Assembly (NCBI GenBank): GCA_022842905.1
Contig: JALHOS010000015.1
Coordinates: 1-41,050 of the forward strand
Direction of reading: 5' to 3'
Origin: Myxococcaceae bacterium
GTDB taxonomy: Bacteria > Myxococcota > Myxococcia > Myxococcales > Myxococcaceae
DNA: 41,050 nucleotides
The notes beneath the pieces are model-generated. The model was not told where the DNA came from. It was given only the letters and a program-made list of their open reading frames with translations, and made no database searches. Below, in pieces: positions 16,523 to 24,437 of the stretch (positions are counted from its first letter, which is position 1; each line of letters begins with the position of its first letter). Both the position numbers and the translations under genes were made by a program.

Positions 16523-17308
16523 ATGGGCTCGAAGGTCCAGCCGTTGATCTGGGCGCTGCACGACAGCGTCATGGTGCTCGCCCCGGCGGGCTGGTCGTCC
16601 GTGGAGCTGCGCTTTGCCCGCACCGCCGACGGGCTGCGCCTGACCGAGCTGTCGACGAAGGGAACGGGGGCCGCCGCGCCGCGCCCGAAACCGGCGCTGA
16701 CGATCGACGCCCGCGCCGAGGCCTTGCGGCTGTCCCAGGCTTTCGAAGACCTGCTGGCCGAAGTCGGTCGGCAGGGCGCAGTGCGCGCCGTCGTCGAGCG
16801 GTCCGCGGACCTGGCCGACTGGCGCTTGTTCGACGCGCAGGATCACCTCGCCTACTTCACGCGCGTGCCCCGCGCCGAGCTCGACGGGCTGGTCATGACC
16901 GACGCGCTGTTCGAGCTGCTGGCGGGCAGTGAGGCCGCGTTCGGCTACGTGCAAGCGCAGCTCGAGGCGCGGCTCGCCTCGCACCCCGGCGGCGCGCAGG
17001 CGCTCTTGGCTCACGGGGCTCACGTGCTCCTCGGCGACTACTTCCCGGGCGACTACGTCTGGGTGTGGAGTTGGTCGGAAGAAGACGGCAGCGCGCCTCC
17101 GGCGGTGCGGCGGGTGTGTGCGGTCGACGCCCAGCCCGCTGGCCTCGCCGCGCTCTGGCGGCCGGCGGTGCACGTCGAAGAAGGCCTCGCTTGGGCCCTG
17201 GCCGGGAGCGTCTGCATGGCCCTGGGCGCCCGCGGGTTGCTTCGCGTTCCCCACGCGCAGGGCGGCGGCGTGAGCTTCGTCGCGGTCGAGCCGGCGACGG
17301 TCAGCTGA
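16523..17308 (+). CDS. Hypothetical soluble protein
   Basis: A 261-residue protein with no signal peptide or membrane segment. Composition is Ala/Leu-rich, with a Trp-rich stretch about two-thirds along (GDYFPGDYVWVWSWSEED). I recognise no family. ATG 16523 lacks a clear ribosome site. It is divergent from the receiver gene, with 94 bases between their starts that may hold both promoters. It looks like a real gene because codon use is ordinary and both flanks are tightly packed. Function unknown. Confidence 0.7.
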   Translation: MGSKVQPLIWALHDSVMVLAPAGWSSVELRFARTADGLRLTELSTKGTGAAAPRPKPALTIDARAEALRLSQAFEDLLAEVGRQGAVRAVVERSADLADWRLFDAQDHLAYFTRVPRAELDGLVMTDALFELLAGSEAAFGYVQAQLEARLASHPGGAQALLAHGAHVLLGDYFPGDYVWVWSWSEEDGSAPPAVRRVCAVDAQPAGLAALWRPAVHVEEGLAWALAGSVCMALGARGLLRVPHAQGGGVSFVAVEPATVS

Positions 17309-17396
17309 AGCTTTGTGCGCCGGGGGCCCGGGCCCGTGTGCTTTGCTCCGCCCGCCTTTTCCCCTCGTCGGTTCTTCAAAGAGTCTTCGATCGCCC

Positions 17397-18188
17397 ATGT
17401 GGATGACGGTCTTCGTGCTGGCTGCTGCACCCGTGAAGCTCGCGGTGAACGACTTTTCGACGAACGGAAACGTCGACCGGCAGATCGTCGGCGCGCTGCA
17501 AGAACGCTTCGCGCAGGGCGTGGCGCGGCCGGGGCGGGCCGAAGTCCTCACGCCTCGAGCCGTCGCGGCCGTGCTGGGCCTGGAACGGCAGAAGCAGCTG
17601 CTGGGCTGTCAGGACGACTCCTGCCTGGCCGAGCTGTCCGGCGCCTTGGGGGTCGACGCGCTGGCCGTCGGTGACGTGGTGCGGCTCGACGCGACGCTGC
17701 TGCTCAACGTGCGCGTGGTCGACGTGCGCAACGCGAAGACCCTGGCGTCTGCGTCAGCGACGGCGAAGAACTTCGACGCGCTGCTCCCGCAAGTGGACAC
17801 CGTCGCCGCGGAGGTCGAGCGCAAGCTCCTGCACCACCTGCGCGGCGCGCCGCTCGCCGCGCCGATTCCCGTCGCGCCGTGGCTCGTCATGGGGACCGGC
17901 CTGGCCGCGCTCGTGGCTGGCAGCGTGCTGCTCGGGACTGGCCTGACCGATCGCGACGCCGTCGTCGCCAGTGGCCAGTCCGCCACCCCGGCCTGGACTC
18001 CGGGCGAGGCGGTCATCGTCCTCAGGAATGCCGCCGGGCGCGCCACGGCCGGGCTGATCGTCGGTGGGGTCGGGCTCGCGGCGATCGTCGGCGGCTTGGT
18101 CTGGCGGCTGCTCGGCTTTCGTGAGGCCCCGTTGTCACTTCGGCTCGACCGCGGCGAGCTCGGTGTCTTCGCCGGAGGTCCGTGGTGA
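17397..18188 (+). CDS. CsgG/TolB-like protein with two C-terminal membrane helices
   Basis: A 263-residue protein. Residues 1-12 are a weak signal (MWMTVFVLAAAP). The next part, to about residue 155, reads like the small alpha/beta domain found in CsgG, LpoB or TolB-N proteins (KLAVNDFSTNG, then a region around LGCQDDSCLAELSGALGVDA, then LLLNVRVVDVRNAKTLASAS). Two hydrophobic segments follow (about 161-183 and 216-238), with a short tail. The domain assignment is by resemblance only. It overlaps the next lipoprotein by four bases (GTGA), so the two are probably made together and may act in one envelope complex. Confidence 0.72.
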   Translation: MWMTVFVLAAAPVKLAVNDFSTNGNVDRQIVGALQERFAQGVARPGRAEVLTPRAVAAVLGLERQKQLLGCQDDSCLAELSGALGVDALAVGDVVRLDATLLLNVRVVDVRNAKTLASASATAKNFDALLPQVDTVAAEVERKLLHHLRGAPLAAPIPVAPWLVMGTGLAALVAGSVLLGTGLTDRDAVVASGQSATPAWTPGEAVIVLRNAAGRATAGLIVGGVGLAAIVGGLVWRLLGFREAPLSLRLDRGELGVFAGGPW

Positions 18189-19834
18189 GGCGCGCGCTAC
18201 CGCTGCTGTTGGCCGCCCTTGCCCAGGGGTGTGACTTCACGAGTGATGCCACCGCCTATCGCGAGGCGTACTGCGCCAGGGTGTGCGCGGCCGCAGCACC
18301 AGAGTGTGCCGTGCACTGCGACGGAGGGATCGCCGACTCCGGTATGCGTGACGCGGGCGCCGGGCAGGACGCGGGGCTCGCCGACGGCGGCCCGGTCGAT
18401 GCCGGCGCGGATGGGGGTGGACCGGACTCAGGTAGCGCGGACGCCGGGGCTCCGGACGCTGGCGGTGTGGACGCTGGCAGTGTGGACGCTGGCAGTGTGG
18501 ACGCTGGCAGTGCGGACGCTGGCAGTGCGGACGCTGGCAGTGCGGACGCTGGCAGTGCGGACGCTGGCAGTGCGGACGCCGGCAGCGTGGACGCCGGCAG
18601 CGTGGACGGCGGGCCATGGCTCGTGCAGCTCACGTCGCCGGGCCCCTTTGCGCTGACCGCGTTGGCGCCGTGGGGAGAGGGCGCCGTCTTCGCGGGCCGT
18701 GGCGGCAGCGTGTGGCTCCAGGACCAGTGGCTCCCGGTGGACGCCGGCGCGCAGTCGCTCCTGGTCGTCCGCGTCGATGGCGCGGGCAGCGTCGCCGGCG
18801 TGCGACGGCTGACGGTGCGGGCGACGGCGGACTTCGACCGGCTCCTGCTGCTGCCGCAAGAACTCGGGTTCCTGGCGGTCGGTACCGTGTCCGGGGCGAT
18901 CGACGAGCTGCCGAGCCTCGGCGTCGCTGCCGGCACCGACGTACTGCTCGTTGGCTTTGGGCCGGACCTGGCGCCGCGCTGGGCGCACCGGCTGGGCGGC
19001 GCCTCGACGGATCGGGTGATCGGCGCATGGCTCGAGTCCCCAACCTCCGCCCAAGTCGCCATGACGCTGCCAGCGGGTGGGTCGAGTGCCGGGGTCACCG
19101 TGTCGCGAGGCACCGCGGTCGTCCGGGTTCGCTTCGACGGTGGACTCGAGCACGTCGAGCACTTTCCCGAGGTGCTGCTGGGCGGCATGGCGCAGCTCGG
19201 GGCCGCGCGGCTCGTCGTCGGCGAAGCCTTGGCGGACGGCGGTAGCGGCGGCTTGTTCCCCGCGCAGCTCCCCGGCAGCACGTACTTCGCCGTGTCTGAC
19301 GGAGGCGCGGGCTACCAGCTCGTCGGATCGACGGCGCACGACGGGCTCGCGGATCTCGATTGCAGCCTCGTCGAAGCCGGCGTCGGCGGCGCGCTCGTTG
19401 GCTGCGCGTTCGACGACGACGCCCCGGCGCGCCTCCGGGTCGGCGCGGTCGATGCGGGACCCACCACCGCGTTTGTGCTCGAGCTGGGCGGCGACGGGCA
19501 GCTCCGGTCGCTGACGGCCTTGCCTCGGCGGATCGGCGTGATTCCGTCGCTCGCCGGCTCGTTCGAAACGGCGGCGGGCCGAGGCTACGCGGTGTCGGAC
19601 CTGCCGCTCATGGGGGAAGACGAGGCGCGCTACGTGTTTCAGCTGAGCGACGGCGGCTTCGACGAGTCGGTCCACGCGCTGAGCGTGCGGCGGGTCGTCG
19701 GCCACTCGAGCGGGTCCGCGTTCGTGCTCGGGGTCCTGCGCAGCGGTCCTGCGACGCGCGCGGTCTTCCCGGGGCTCAGCGTGAGCTATGACGGTGGGTA
19801 CCGAGCGATCGCAACCAGGGTTCGGTTGCCGTGA
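18185..19834 (+). CDS. Lipoprotein with nine-copy DAGS repeat linker
   Basis: About 549 residues. The signal RRALPLLLAALAQGC ends in a lipobox Cys near residue 16. A Cys-containing stretch follows (residues 30-45: YCARVCAAAAPECAVHC), then a DAG-rich linker with a perfect-register five-residue repeat (V/A-D-A-G-S). From about residue 140 there is a beta-rich region of repeated Gly/Val/Leu strands (for example GFLAVGTVSGAIDELP, then VLLVGFGPDLAPRWAHRLGG) that looks like a propeller. I chose GTG 18185, which gives the GTGA overlap with the upstream gene; GTG 18182 is one codon earlier. A decayed copy of its 3' end lies downstream at 20949-21087. Function unknown. Confidence 0.8.
   Translation: MRRALPLLLAALAQGCDFTSDATAYREAYCARVCAAAAPECAVHCDGGIADSGMRDAGAGQDAGLADGGPVDAGADGGGPDSGSADAGAPDAGGVDAGSVDAGSVDAGSADAGSADAGSADAGSADAGSADAGSVDAGSVDGGPWLVQLTSPGPFALTALAPWGEGAVFAGRGGSVWLQDQWLPVDAGAQSLLVVRVDGAGSVAGVRRLTVRATADFDRLLLLPQELGFLAVGTVSGAIDELPSLGVAAGTDVLLVGFGPDLAPRWAHRLGGASTDRVIGAWLESPTSAQVAMTLPAGGSSAGVTVSRGTAVVRVRFDGGLEHVEHFPEVLLGGMAQLGAARLVVGEALADGGSGGLFPAQLPGSTYFAVSDGGAGYQLVGSTAHDGLADLDCSLVEAGVGGALVGCAFDDDAPARLRVGAVDAGPTTAFVLELGGDGQLRSLTALPRRIGVIPSLAGSFETAAGRGYAVSDLPLMGEDEARYVFQLSDGGFDESVHALSVRRVVGHSSGSAFVLGVLRSGPATRAVFPGLSVSYDGGYRAIATRVRLP
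18467..18601 (+). repeat. 15-bp tandem repeat, nine copies, encoding (V/A)DAGS
   Basis: Nine consecutive 15-bp units, starting GTGGACGCTGGCAGT. The first three begin GTG, the next five GCG, and the last GTG. The final two units use GCCGGCAGC in place of GCTGGCAGT. Runs of identical units point to recent slippage or unequal exchange. Every unit keeps the reading frame, so length change would only shorten or extend the linker. Confidence 0.92.
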
Positions 19835-20284
19835 CCCAAGCGGTGATCAGCGCCGCGCACGAGCGACGCCGGTGAACCTCGATTCGAGTGCGTCGCGTCG
19901 AGGCTTTCCCGCCCGCAGGACGGGCGTTCGTCAGGCGCGCCGTCCGACCCTCCCCGCCCCGGCGCTCACGTCCCGCCACGGCTGTCGGAGCCCAACGCAG
20001 ACCCGTCGTGTCAGCCGTCCACGTACGCGCCCTGCGCCTGGTCGGGCCAGAGGTGCGCGGCGTGGCTGCGGCTCGCAGTGCTTGCGGCGAGCCGCCGTCG
20101 AAGTCGAGTCGGCATGTCGCGAAAGTAACCCCTTGCGCGAACACCGCCGCAGTGAGGGAGCGTTGACGCGGGCCGAGTTCTGGTTGTTCACGGCTTAAGG
20201 GGATGCGTCGTTCACGCCAGCGCCCAACAACCGCACCGACGTTGCTGGGAGAATGAAGTAACTCGCAGCCCCACGGTGAATCCC
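19835..20284. other. 450-bp stretch with no convincing gene
   Basis: Short open frames occur on both strands but none has a signal, motif or ribosome site I trust. Two features stand out: a terminator-like hairpin early on, and an imperfect hairpin at 20223-20249 (CCCAACAAC against GTTGCTGGG, one mismatch) upstream of the next gene. The first 40 bases resemble the sequence following the decayed copy near 21090, so the duplication covers this flank too. Confidence 0.6.
19877..19903 (+). terminator. Possible terminator after the DAGS lipoprotein
   Basis: CCTCGA (19877-19882) pairs with TCGAGG (19898-19903), followed by CTTTCCC. The loop is 15 bases, so the hairpin is weak. A second small stem, CGCCCG/CGGGCG, lies at 19910-19926. 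Position 42 bases after the stop codon fits a terminator. Confidence 0.3.
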
Positions 20285-20917
20285 ATGTCCGTCCGCATCG
20301 GTGAAGAACGCAACGCCTCGACCCAACAGTTCGTCTCCCCGCGCGACCTCCTTCGCAACGAGGTTCGGACGGCTCTGGCCGAGAAGGGCACGGTTCGGCT
20401 CTCGAAAGCGCCCGAGATTCCAGCGGGGGCCGCCAAAGTCGTCGTCGACAGCGACTGGACCAAGGGTCGCACCGCGACGCGCGTGGGCGAGGCCGTCTAC
20501 ATCCACTCGTATTCGTTGAAGTCGCCTGGCGCAGAAATGACGACGGACTCGTGGCACAAGCTCGCCAGCGTACCCCCCGCCCTCGACGCCAGCCTCACCC
20601 GGACCGAGGTTCAGCACGCGGTCGAGAACCTCAAGCCGCCGCCGACGGGCTTCAACCCGGCTTGGTCCTCGCGAGCACCAGACAGGAAGGACGTGCTGGC
20701 GCGGATTCCCTTGGCTGGATCGCGCACGCCGTTCACCGTGAGCGCGCTGATTCTCAAGGGCAATCGCATGGTCTTCGAGCAAGTCCTCACTGGCGGCAAG
20801 CGCCCAGCTCAGCCGGGAGACGAGCGCTATAGCCGCCCGACGTCCCTGCCTGCGAAGCTGGCTCCCGCCGGCTTTGACTGGGCGCAGTTCGGGGACTTCA
20901 CCCGCGGACGGCACTGA
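20285..20917 (+). CDS. Hypothetical protein next to duplicated sequence and tRNAs
   Basis: A 210-residue protein with no signal peptide, membrane segment or motif I recognise. It starts MSVRIGEERNASTQQ and ends QFGDFTRGRH. The ATG at 20285 has GGTGA five bases upstream; a GTG nine bases earlier is in frame but would place that site inside the gene. Content is polar with many Pro, Arg and Lys; it could be cytoplasmic or secreted by a non-classical route. It sits alone between the two copies of a lipoprotein 3' end, so it may have arrived or been trapped during that rearrangement. Function unknown. Confidence 0.66.
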   Translation: MSVRIGEERNASTQQFVSPRDLLRNEVRTALAEKGTVRLSKAPEIPAGAAKVVVDSDWTKGRTATRVGEAVYIHSYSLKSPGAEMTTDSWHKLASVPPALDASLTRTEVQHAVENLKPPPTGFNPAWSSRAPDRKDVLARIPLAGSRTPFTVSALILKGNRMVFEQVLTGGKRPAQPGDERYSRPTSLPAKLAPAGFDWAQFGDFTRGRH

Positions 20918-20948
20918 CTCGTCCATTCAACCTGGGAGGCGCATCGGA

Positions 20949-21087
20949 GTGAGGCAGGTCGTTGGCTCCTGGAGTCGGTCGAAGGAGTCTGCGAAGCGGT
21001 CCTTCGACGTGCACGGTCTGTTGGGGCTCAGCGGTGAGCGACGACGGCGGCTACCGAGCGATCGCAACCAAGGTCCGGCTGCCGTGA
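20949..21087 (+). pseudogene. Decayed duplicate of the 3' end of the DAGS lipoprotein gene
   Basis: This segment aligns by eye with 19685-19834. The intact gene ends VSYDGGYRAIATRVRLP-stop; here the matching frame reads VSDDGGYRAIATKVRLP-stop (stop 21085-21087). Upstream, VRQVVG matches VRRVVG, but insertions and deletions break the frame between the two blocks, so no intact product is possible. The homology continues a little past both stop codons. It is a remnant of a paralogue that once lay here. Confidence 0.75.
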
Positions 21088-21097
21088 CTCGTGCCTT

Positions 21098-21115
21098 GAT
21101 CGCTGACGCGATCAC
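21098..21115 (-). terminator. Perfect 7-bp inverted repeat downstream of tRNA-Glu
   Basis: TGATCGC (21098-21104) and GCGATCA (21109-21115) form a perfect stem with a four-base loop, 32 bases past the tRNA-Glu 3' end on the minus strand. No T-run follows, so termination is plausible but unproven. Confidence 0.35.
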
Positions 21116-21146
21116 CGACGCTCGACGACCAGCTCAACCAGTTGGT

Positions 21147-21219
21147 TGACCCCACCGGGATTCGAACCCGGGTTTTAGCCTTGAAAGGGCCACGTCCTAG
21201 GCCTCTAGACGATGGGGCC
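21147..21219 (-). tRNA. tRNA-Glu (anticodon TTC)
   Basis: 73 bases without an encoded CCA in the usual position. On the minus strand the acceptor stem GGCCCCA pairs with TGGGGTC. The D-arm TCGTCTAGAGGCCTAGGAC is nearly that of E. coli tRNA-Glu. The anticodon loop is CTTTCAA (anticodon TTC), and the T-arm contains GGTTCGAATCC. The discriminator base is A rather than the G found in E. coli. It lies 13 bases downstream of tRNA-Lys and is probably processed from the same transcript. Confidence 0.95.
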
Positions 21220-21232
21220 AGATTCACTTGTG

Positions 21233-21305
<73 letters not shown>

Positions 21306-21327
21306 ATAGAGCGTCGATTCGCCGGTG

Positions 21328-21909
21328 TCACTTCTTCGCTTTGTCAGCCTCCACGGTGACTTGCAAGGACGACTTCACGGCGTCCACCTGAACGTCAATC
21401 TGCGTGCTGCCGGGGTCGAGCGGCAGAATGTCGCCGCCGCCGACGATCTGCGCGACCGCCTTGTCCTTCGTCGACAGCGTCACCTGGCGATCCGTGAGCA
21501 GCCGCCCGTCCGCCGCGTACGCCTTGACGGTCGGGTGGTACGCCGAGTCGCCTTCCTTGAGCGTCACGACTTTGGGCTCCACTTCGATCCGCTCCACCAG
21601 GATCACGTTCACCGTCGAGCGCGCCTCGACGTCGCCGTACTTGGCGATGATCTCGGTCGTGCCTGACTTCATCGGCTTGACGAGCCCCTTCGGCGTGACG
21701 GTCGCGATCGACGGGTCCTTCGACGACCACGTCACCTGCGCCTTCACCGCGCGGACACCGGTCCGGGCCATGCACTTGGCTTCGACGAACTTCTCGTTGT
21801 TCAGCTGCTTGAAGTCGATCGTGCTCGGGCTCAGCTCGATGAAGTCCACCTGCTCACAGCCCGTGAGCGCGAGCACCAACCACAGCCCTGCCGCGATTCG
21901 CAACGCCAT
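21328..21909 (-). CDS. Lipoprotein with two bacterial Ig-like (Big_2-type) domains
   Basis: 193 residues. The signal MALRIAAGLWLVLALTGC has lipobox LTGC. Two beta-sandwich repeats follow. The first (about 25-103) has VTWSSKDPSIATVTPKGLV and SGTTEIIAKYGD, the usual Big_2 pattern. The second (about 108-187) has RIEVEPKVVTLKEGDS and VTLSTKDKAVAQIVGGGD. Such domains serve as adhesion or spacer modules on the cell surface. There is no further domain, so this is a short two-domain rod on the membrane. It is divergent from the haem-lipoprotein gene and upstream of the two tRNAs. Specific role unknown. Confidence 0.87.
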   Translation of the reverse strand: MALRIAAGLWLVLALTGCEQVDFIELSPSTIDFKQLNNEKFVEAKCMARTGVRAVKAQVTWSSKDPSIATVTPKGLVKPMKSGTTEIIAKYGDVEARSTVNVILVERIEVEPKVVTLKEGDSAYHPTVKAYAADGRLLTDRQVTLSTKDKAVAQIVGGGDILPLDPGSTQIDVQVDAVKSSLQVTVEADKAKK

Positions 21910-21984
21910 GGCCGCGGGCCTGTACCACGCAGGCCTTCATGTGGGCGAATTCATACTGTCAACTCAGCTTCTCAATCCCTGATA
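21910..21984. promoter_or_regulatory. Divergent intergenic region, likely promoters
   Basis: 75 bases between divergent starts, locally AT-richer than its surroundings. A perfect TTGACA hexamer lies on the minus strand (21962-21957), at a suitable distance upstream of the Ig-like lipoprotein, but I see no good -10 at 16-18 bases. The plus-strand gene lacks a clear ribosome site here. Confidence 0.3.
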
Positions 21985-24429
21985 ATGCTGGACATGCGTC
22001 AAGCCCGAGTCGGTTCAATTCTGTGTTTTCTGGTGTTTACGGGCTGCCAGCCGACGAACGACGGCCAGCTCGTGATCCGCGCTATGCCGGAGCAGCCGAG
22101 TTTGGCGCCCGTGCTGCCGACGCTGGGGCTTCGGCCGAGCCGGCCCTTCGTGGGCACCTGCCGGAGCACCAAGGCTGTCTTCCAGCGCGACGTGTGGAGC
22201 GGCTTCATGAGCCGGGCCTGCGCGGGCTGTCACACGCTCGACGGCAGCGCGGTGGAGCGGGGCGCTCGCTTCATCTTGCAGCGCGAGAACACGCCGGCGT
22301 TCCTCGACTACAACTTGGCCGCGGTTCGGACGATCGCCCTCGAAGACGTGGCGGGCATGCCCAAGATCCTCGCCAAGGCGCAGGGCCTGGCGAACCACGG
22401 TGGCGGCCAGGTGCTCAACCCGGCGGGTGAGGAGTTCAACACGCTCGCCTCGCTCGTGCGGACGCTGCGCTCCGGCCAGGAGGCGACCTGCCCGCCGCAA
22501 GATCACGGCGTGTTCGACGGGCTGCGCTTGCTGGGCAACCGAGAGACGCTGCGCAAGGCGGCGCTCGGCGTCGCCGGCACGGTTCCCACTCCCGCCATGC
22601 TCGACCTCGCGCAGACCGACGACGGGCTCGATCGCCAGCTCGACGAGCTGCTGCGCCAGGAGGGCTTCTTCGACTGGCTCAAGGACGCGTGGAACGACGT
22701 GCTGCTCGTTCGTCGCGGGACCGCCAGCTCCGTGGGGCTCGACGACTTCGACCCGGCCGATTTCCCGCGCGTCACCTACTACAAGGGGCGCCCGACGTCG
22801 GACGAGTACGCGCTGGTTCAGCACGCGATCGCCGAGCAGCCGTTGGAGCTCATCGAGTACATCACTCGCGAAGATCGCCCGTTCTCCGAAGTGCTGACTG
22901 GCTCGTACACGGTCGTGAACCCGTGGCTCGCCGACCTCTTGGGCGTGCCCGGTCTGCCGGCTCCGACTGCGGAGAATAAGGGGTACTGGCAGCTGGCTCG
23001 CACCGTCACCGCGCGGCAGGGCAGCAGCCCCGTCGCCATGCCCATGGCCGGCGTGCTGACGACGCCGGGCTTCCTGGCGCGCTACCCCACGACGCCGAGC
23101 AACCGCTCCCGCGGCCGCGCGCGGCACGTGATGAAGATCTTCCTCGGGTCCGACGTGCTCACCCTGGCGACGCGGCCCATCGACGCGGCGCAGCTCTCGA
23201 CGGTGATCAACGCGACGCGGAACAGCGCCAGCTGCGCGGTGTGCCACCAGTTCATGGAGCCGGTGTCGGGCTTCTTCATGGGCTTCGGCGAGGCTGACGG
23301 GAAGAACTACGCGTTCGATCCGAACCGCGCCTGGCACGCCGACATGTTCCCCGCGGGCTTCAACGGGCAGCTCATGCCGGCCGGCGAGTACCAGCGCGCC
23401 GCGGCGTGGGGCGGGGCGCAGCTTGCCAGCGACCGGCGCTTCGCCCTGGCCGTCACCCAGCACATGTACCGCGCGCTCACCCAGGCGCCGCTGCTGCCGT
23501 ACCCCATGGATTCCGCCGACCCGCGCTTCGAGCAGCAGCTGCGCGCGTGGACCGCCCAGGACGAGTACCTCCAGCGGCTGGCGACGCAGTTCGCCGAGCG
23601 CAGCTACTCGATGAAGTGGCTCCTCAAGACGCTGATCAAGGGGCCGTACTACCGCAGCATCGCTCACGACGCGTCTGAGCCCGAGGTGCTGGCGGTGTTC
23701 GGCGCCGGCAAGCTCCTGACGCCCGAGCAGCTCTCGCGAAAGATCCTCGCGACCACGGGGGTTCGGTTCGGGCGCGGCTACGTCACGACGCCGCTCGGCA
23801 TCAAGCCGCACGAGACGTTGATCGACGACCACTACTTGTCGGCCGGCGGCATCGACTCGGACGTCGTGGTGTCGCGGCCGACGAGCTTCAGCACCATCGG
23901 CGGCGCGCTGCTCGATCGCATGGCGGCGCAGGTGGCGTGTGTCGCGGTGCCGTACGACTTCTCGAAGGTCAGCAGCCAGCGCACGCTGTTCCCCGGCATC
24001 GATCTGGCGCAGGTGCCCCTCGTGCCGGACGACGAAGGCACGGCGATGAACCCCCACCCCGAAGGTGAGCAGCACATTCGCCGCGGCCTGGTCTCTCTCT
24101 ACGCGCGGCTGCTCGGCCGGGAGTTCGGGCCGCAGGACGAGCCGATCAACGACGCGTTCGACCTGTACGTCGACGTGTGGCGGGATCTGCGGCAGCAGGG
24201 GACGGTGGATCTCTCGCGGGCTGGCGTCGGCGAGGGCTGCGCGGCCGAACTCGACCCCAACGCCCCGGTGACCAGCGGCGTGCTCGGGCAAGGGGGGACC
24301 GTCACCGACCACGCCGTTCAGGCGCTGCCCATGGCGCGGCGAATCACCACTGACCCCACGTTCACCCTGCGCTCGTGGCAGGCCGTCACCTGGTACCTGC
24401 TCAGCGACCCCTCGTTCCTCACGGAGTGA
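21985..24429 (+). CDS. Di-haem-motif lipoprotein, DUF1588-type, copy 1
   Basis: 814 residues. A lipoprotein signal (MRQARVGSILCFLVFTGC, from the second in-frame ATG at 21994) precedes two c-type haem motifs: C79-A-G-C-H83 near the N-terminus (cytochrome-like domain as in planctomycete PSCyt1) and C417-A-V-C-H421. The second lies in a DUF1588-like block: NRSRGRARHVMKIFLG upstream, then NATRNSASCAVCHQFMEP. DUF1588/1592 proteins often lie next to a DUF1501 or DUF1552 gene, as here. The motifs imply covalent haem attachment in the periplasm, so an electron-transfer or oxidase role is likely; the substrate is unknown. ATG 21985 is used, but 21994 may be the true start. It is paralogous along its length to the protein at 25803-28223. 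Confidence 0.88.
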   Translation: MLDMRQARVGSILCFLVFTGCQPTNDGQLVIRAMPEQPSLAPVLPTLGLRPSRPFVGTCRSTKAVFQRDVWSGFMSRACAGCHTLDGSAVERGARFILQRENTPAFLDYNLAAVRTIALEDVAGMPKILAKAQGLANHGGGQVLNPAGEEFNTLASLVRTLRSGQEATCPPQDHGVFDGLRLLGNRETLRKAALGVAGTVPTPAMLDLAQTDDGLDRQLDELLRQEGFFDWLKDAWNDVLLVRRGTASSVGLDDFDPADFPRVTYYKGRPTSDEYALVQHAIAEQPLELIEYITREDRPFSEVLTGSYTVVNPWLADLLGVPGLPAPTAENKGYWQLARTVTARQGSSPVAMPMAGVLTTPGFLARYPTTPSNRSRGRARHVMKIFLGSDVLTLATRPIDAAQLSTVINATRNSASCAVCHQFMEPVSGFFMGFGEADGKNYAFDPNRAWHADMFPAGFNGQLMPAGEYQRAAAWGGAQLASDRRFALAVTQHMYRALTQAPLLPYPMDSADPRFEQQLRAWTAQDEYLQRLATQFAERSYSMKWLLKTLIKGPYYRSIAHDASEPEVLAVFGAGKLLTPEQLSRKILATTGVRFGRGYVTTPLGIKPHETLIDDHYLSAGGIDSDVVVSRPTSFSTIGGALLDRMAAQVACVAVPYDFSKVSSQRTLFPGIDLAQVPLVPDDEGTAMNPHPEGEQHIRRGLVSLYARLLGREFGPQDEPINDAFDLYVDVWRDLRQQGTVDLSRAGVGEGCAAELDPNAPVTSGVLGQGGTVTDHAVQALPMARRITTDPTFTLRSWQAVTWYLLSDPSFLTE

Positions 24430-24437
24430 TCCACACC

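Noticed and set aside
18467-18601. Regular repeat array that could be taken for a CRISPR
   Set aside because: Units are 15 bp with no spacers, lie in frame inside a lipoprotein gene and encode a DAGS linker.
19888-20166. Possible 92-residue gene in the gap after the DAGS lipoprotein
   Set aside because: Arg/Pro/Ala-rich, no ribosome site, no motif, and similar-length frames exist on every strand here.
22015-24312. 765-residue open frame antisense to the first haem lipoprotein
   Set aside because: Arg/His/Val-rich composition with no motif; the opposite strand encodes clear haem motifs and a lipoprotein signal. It is a GC-driven shadow.
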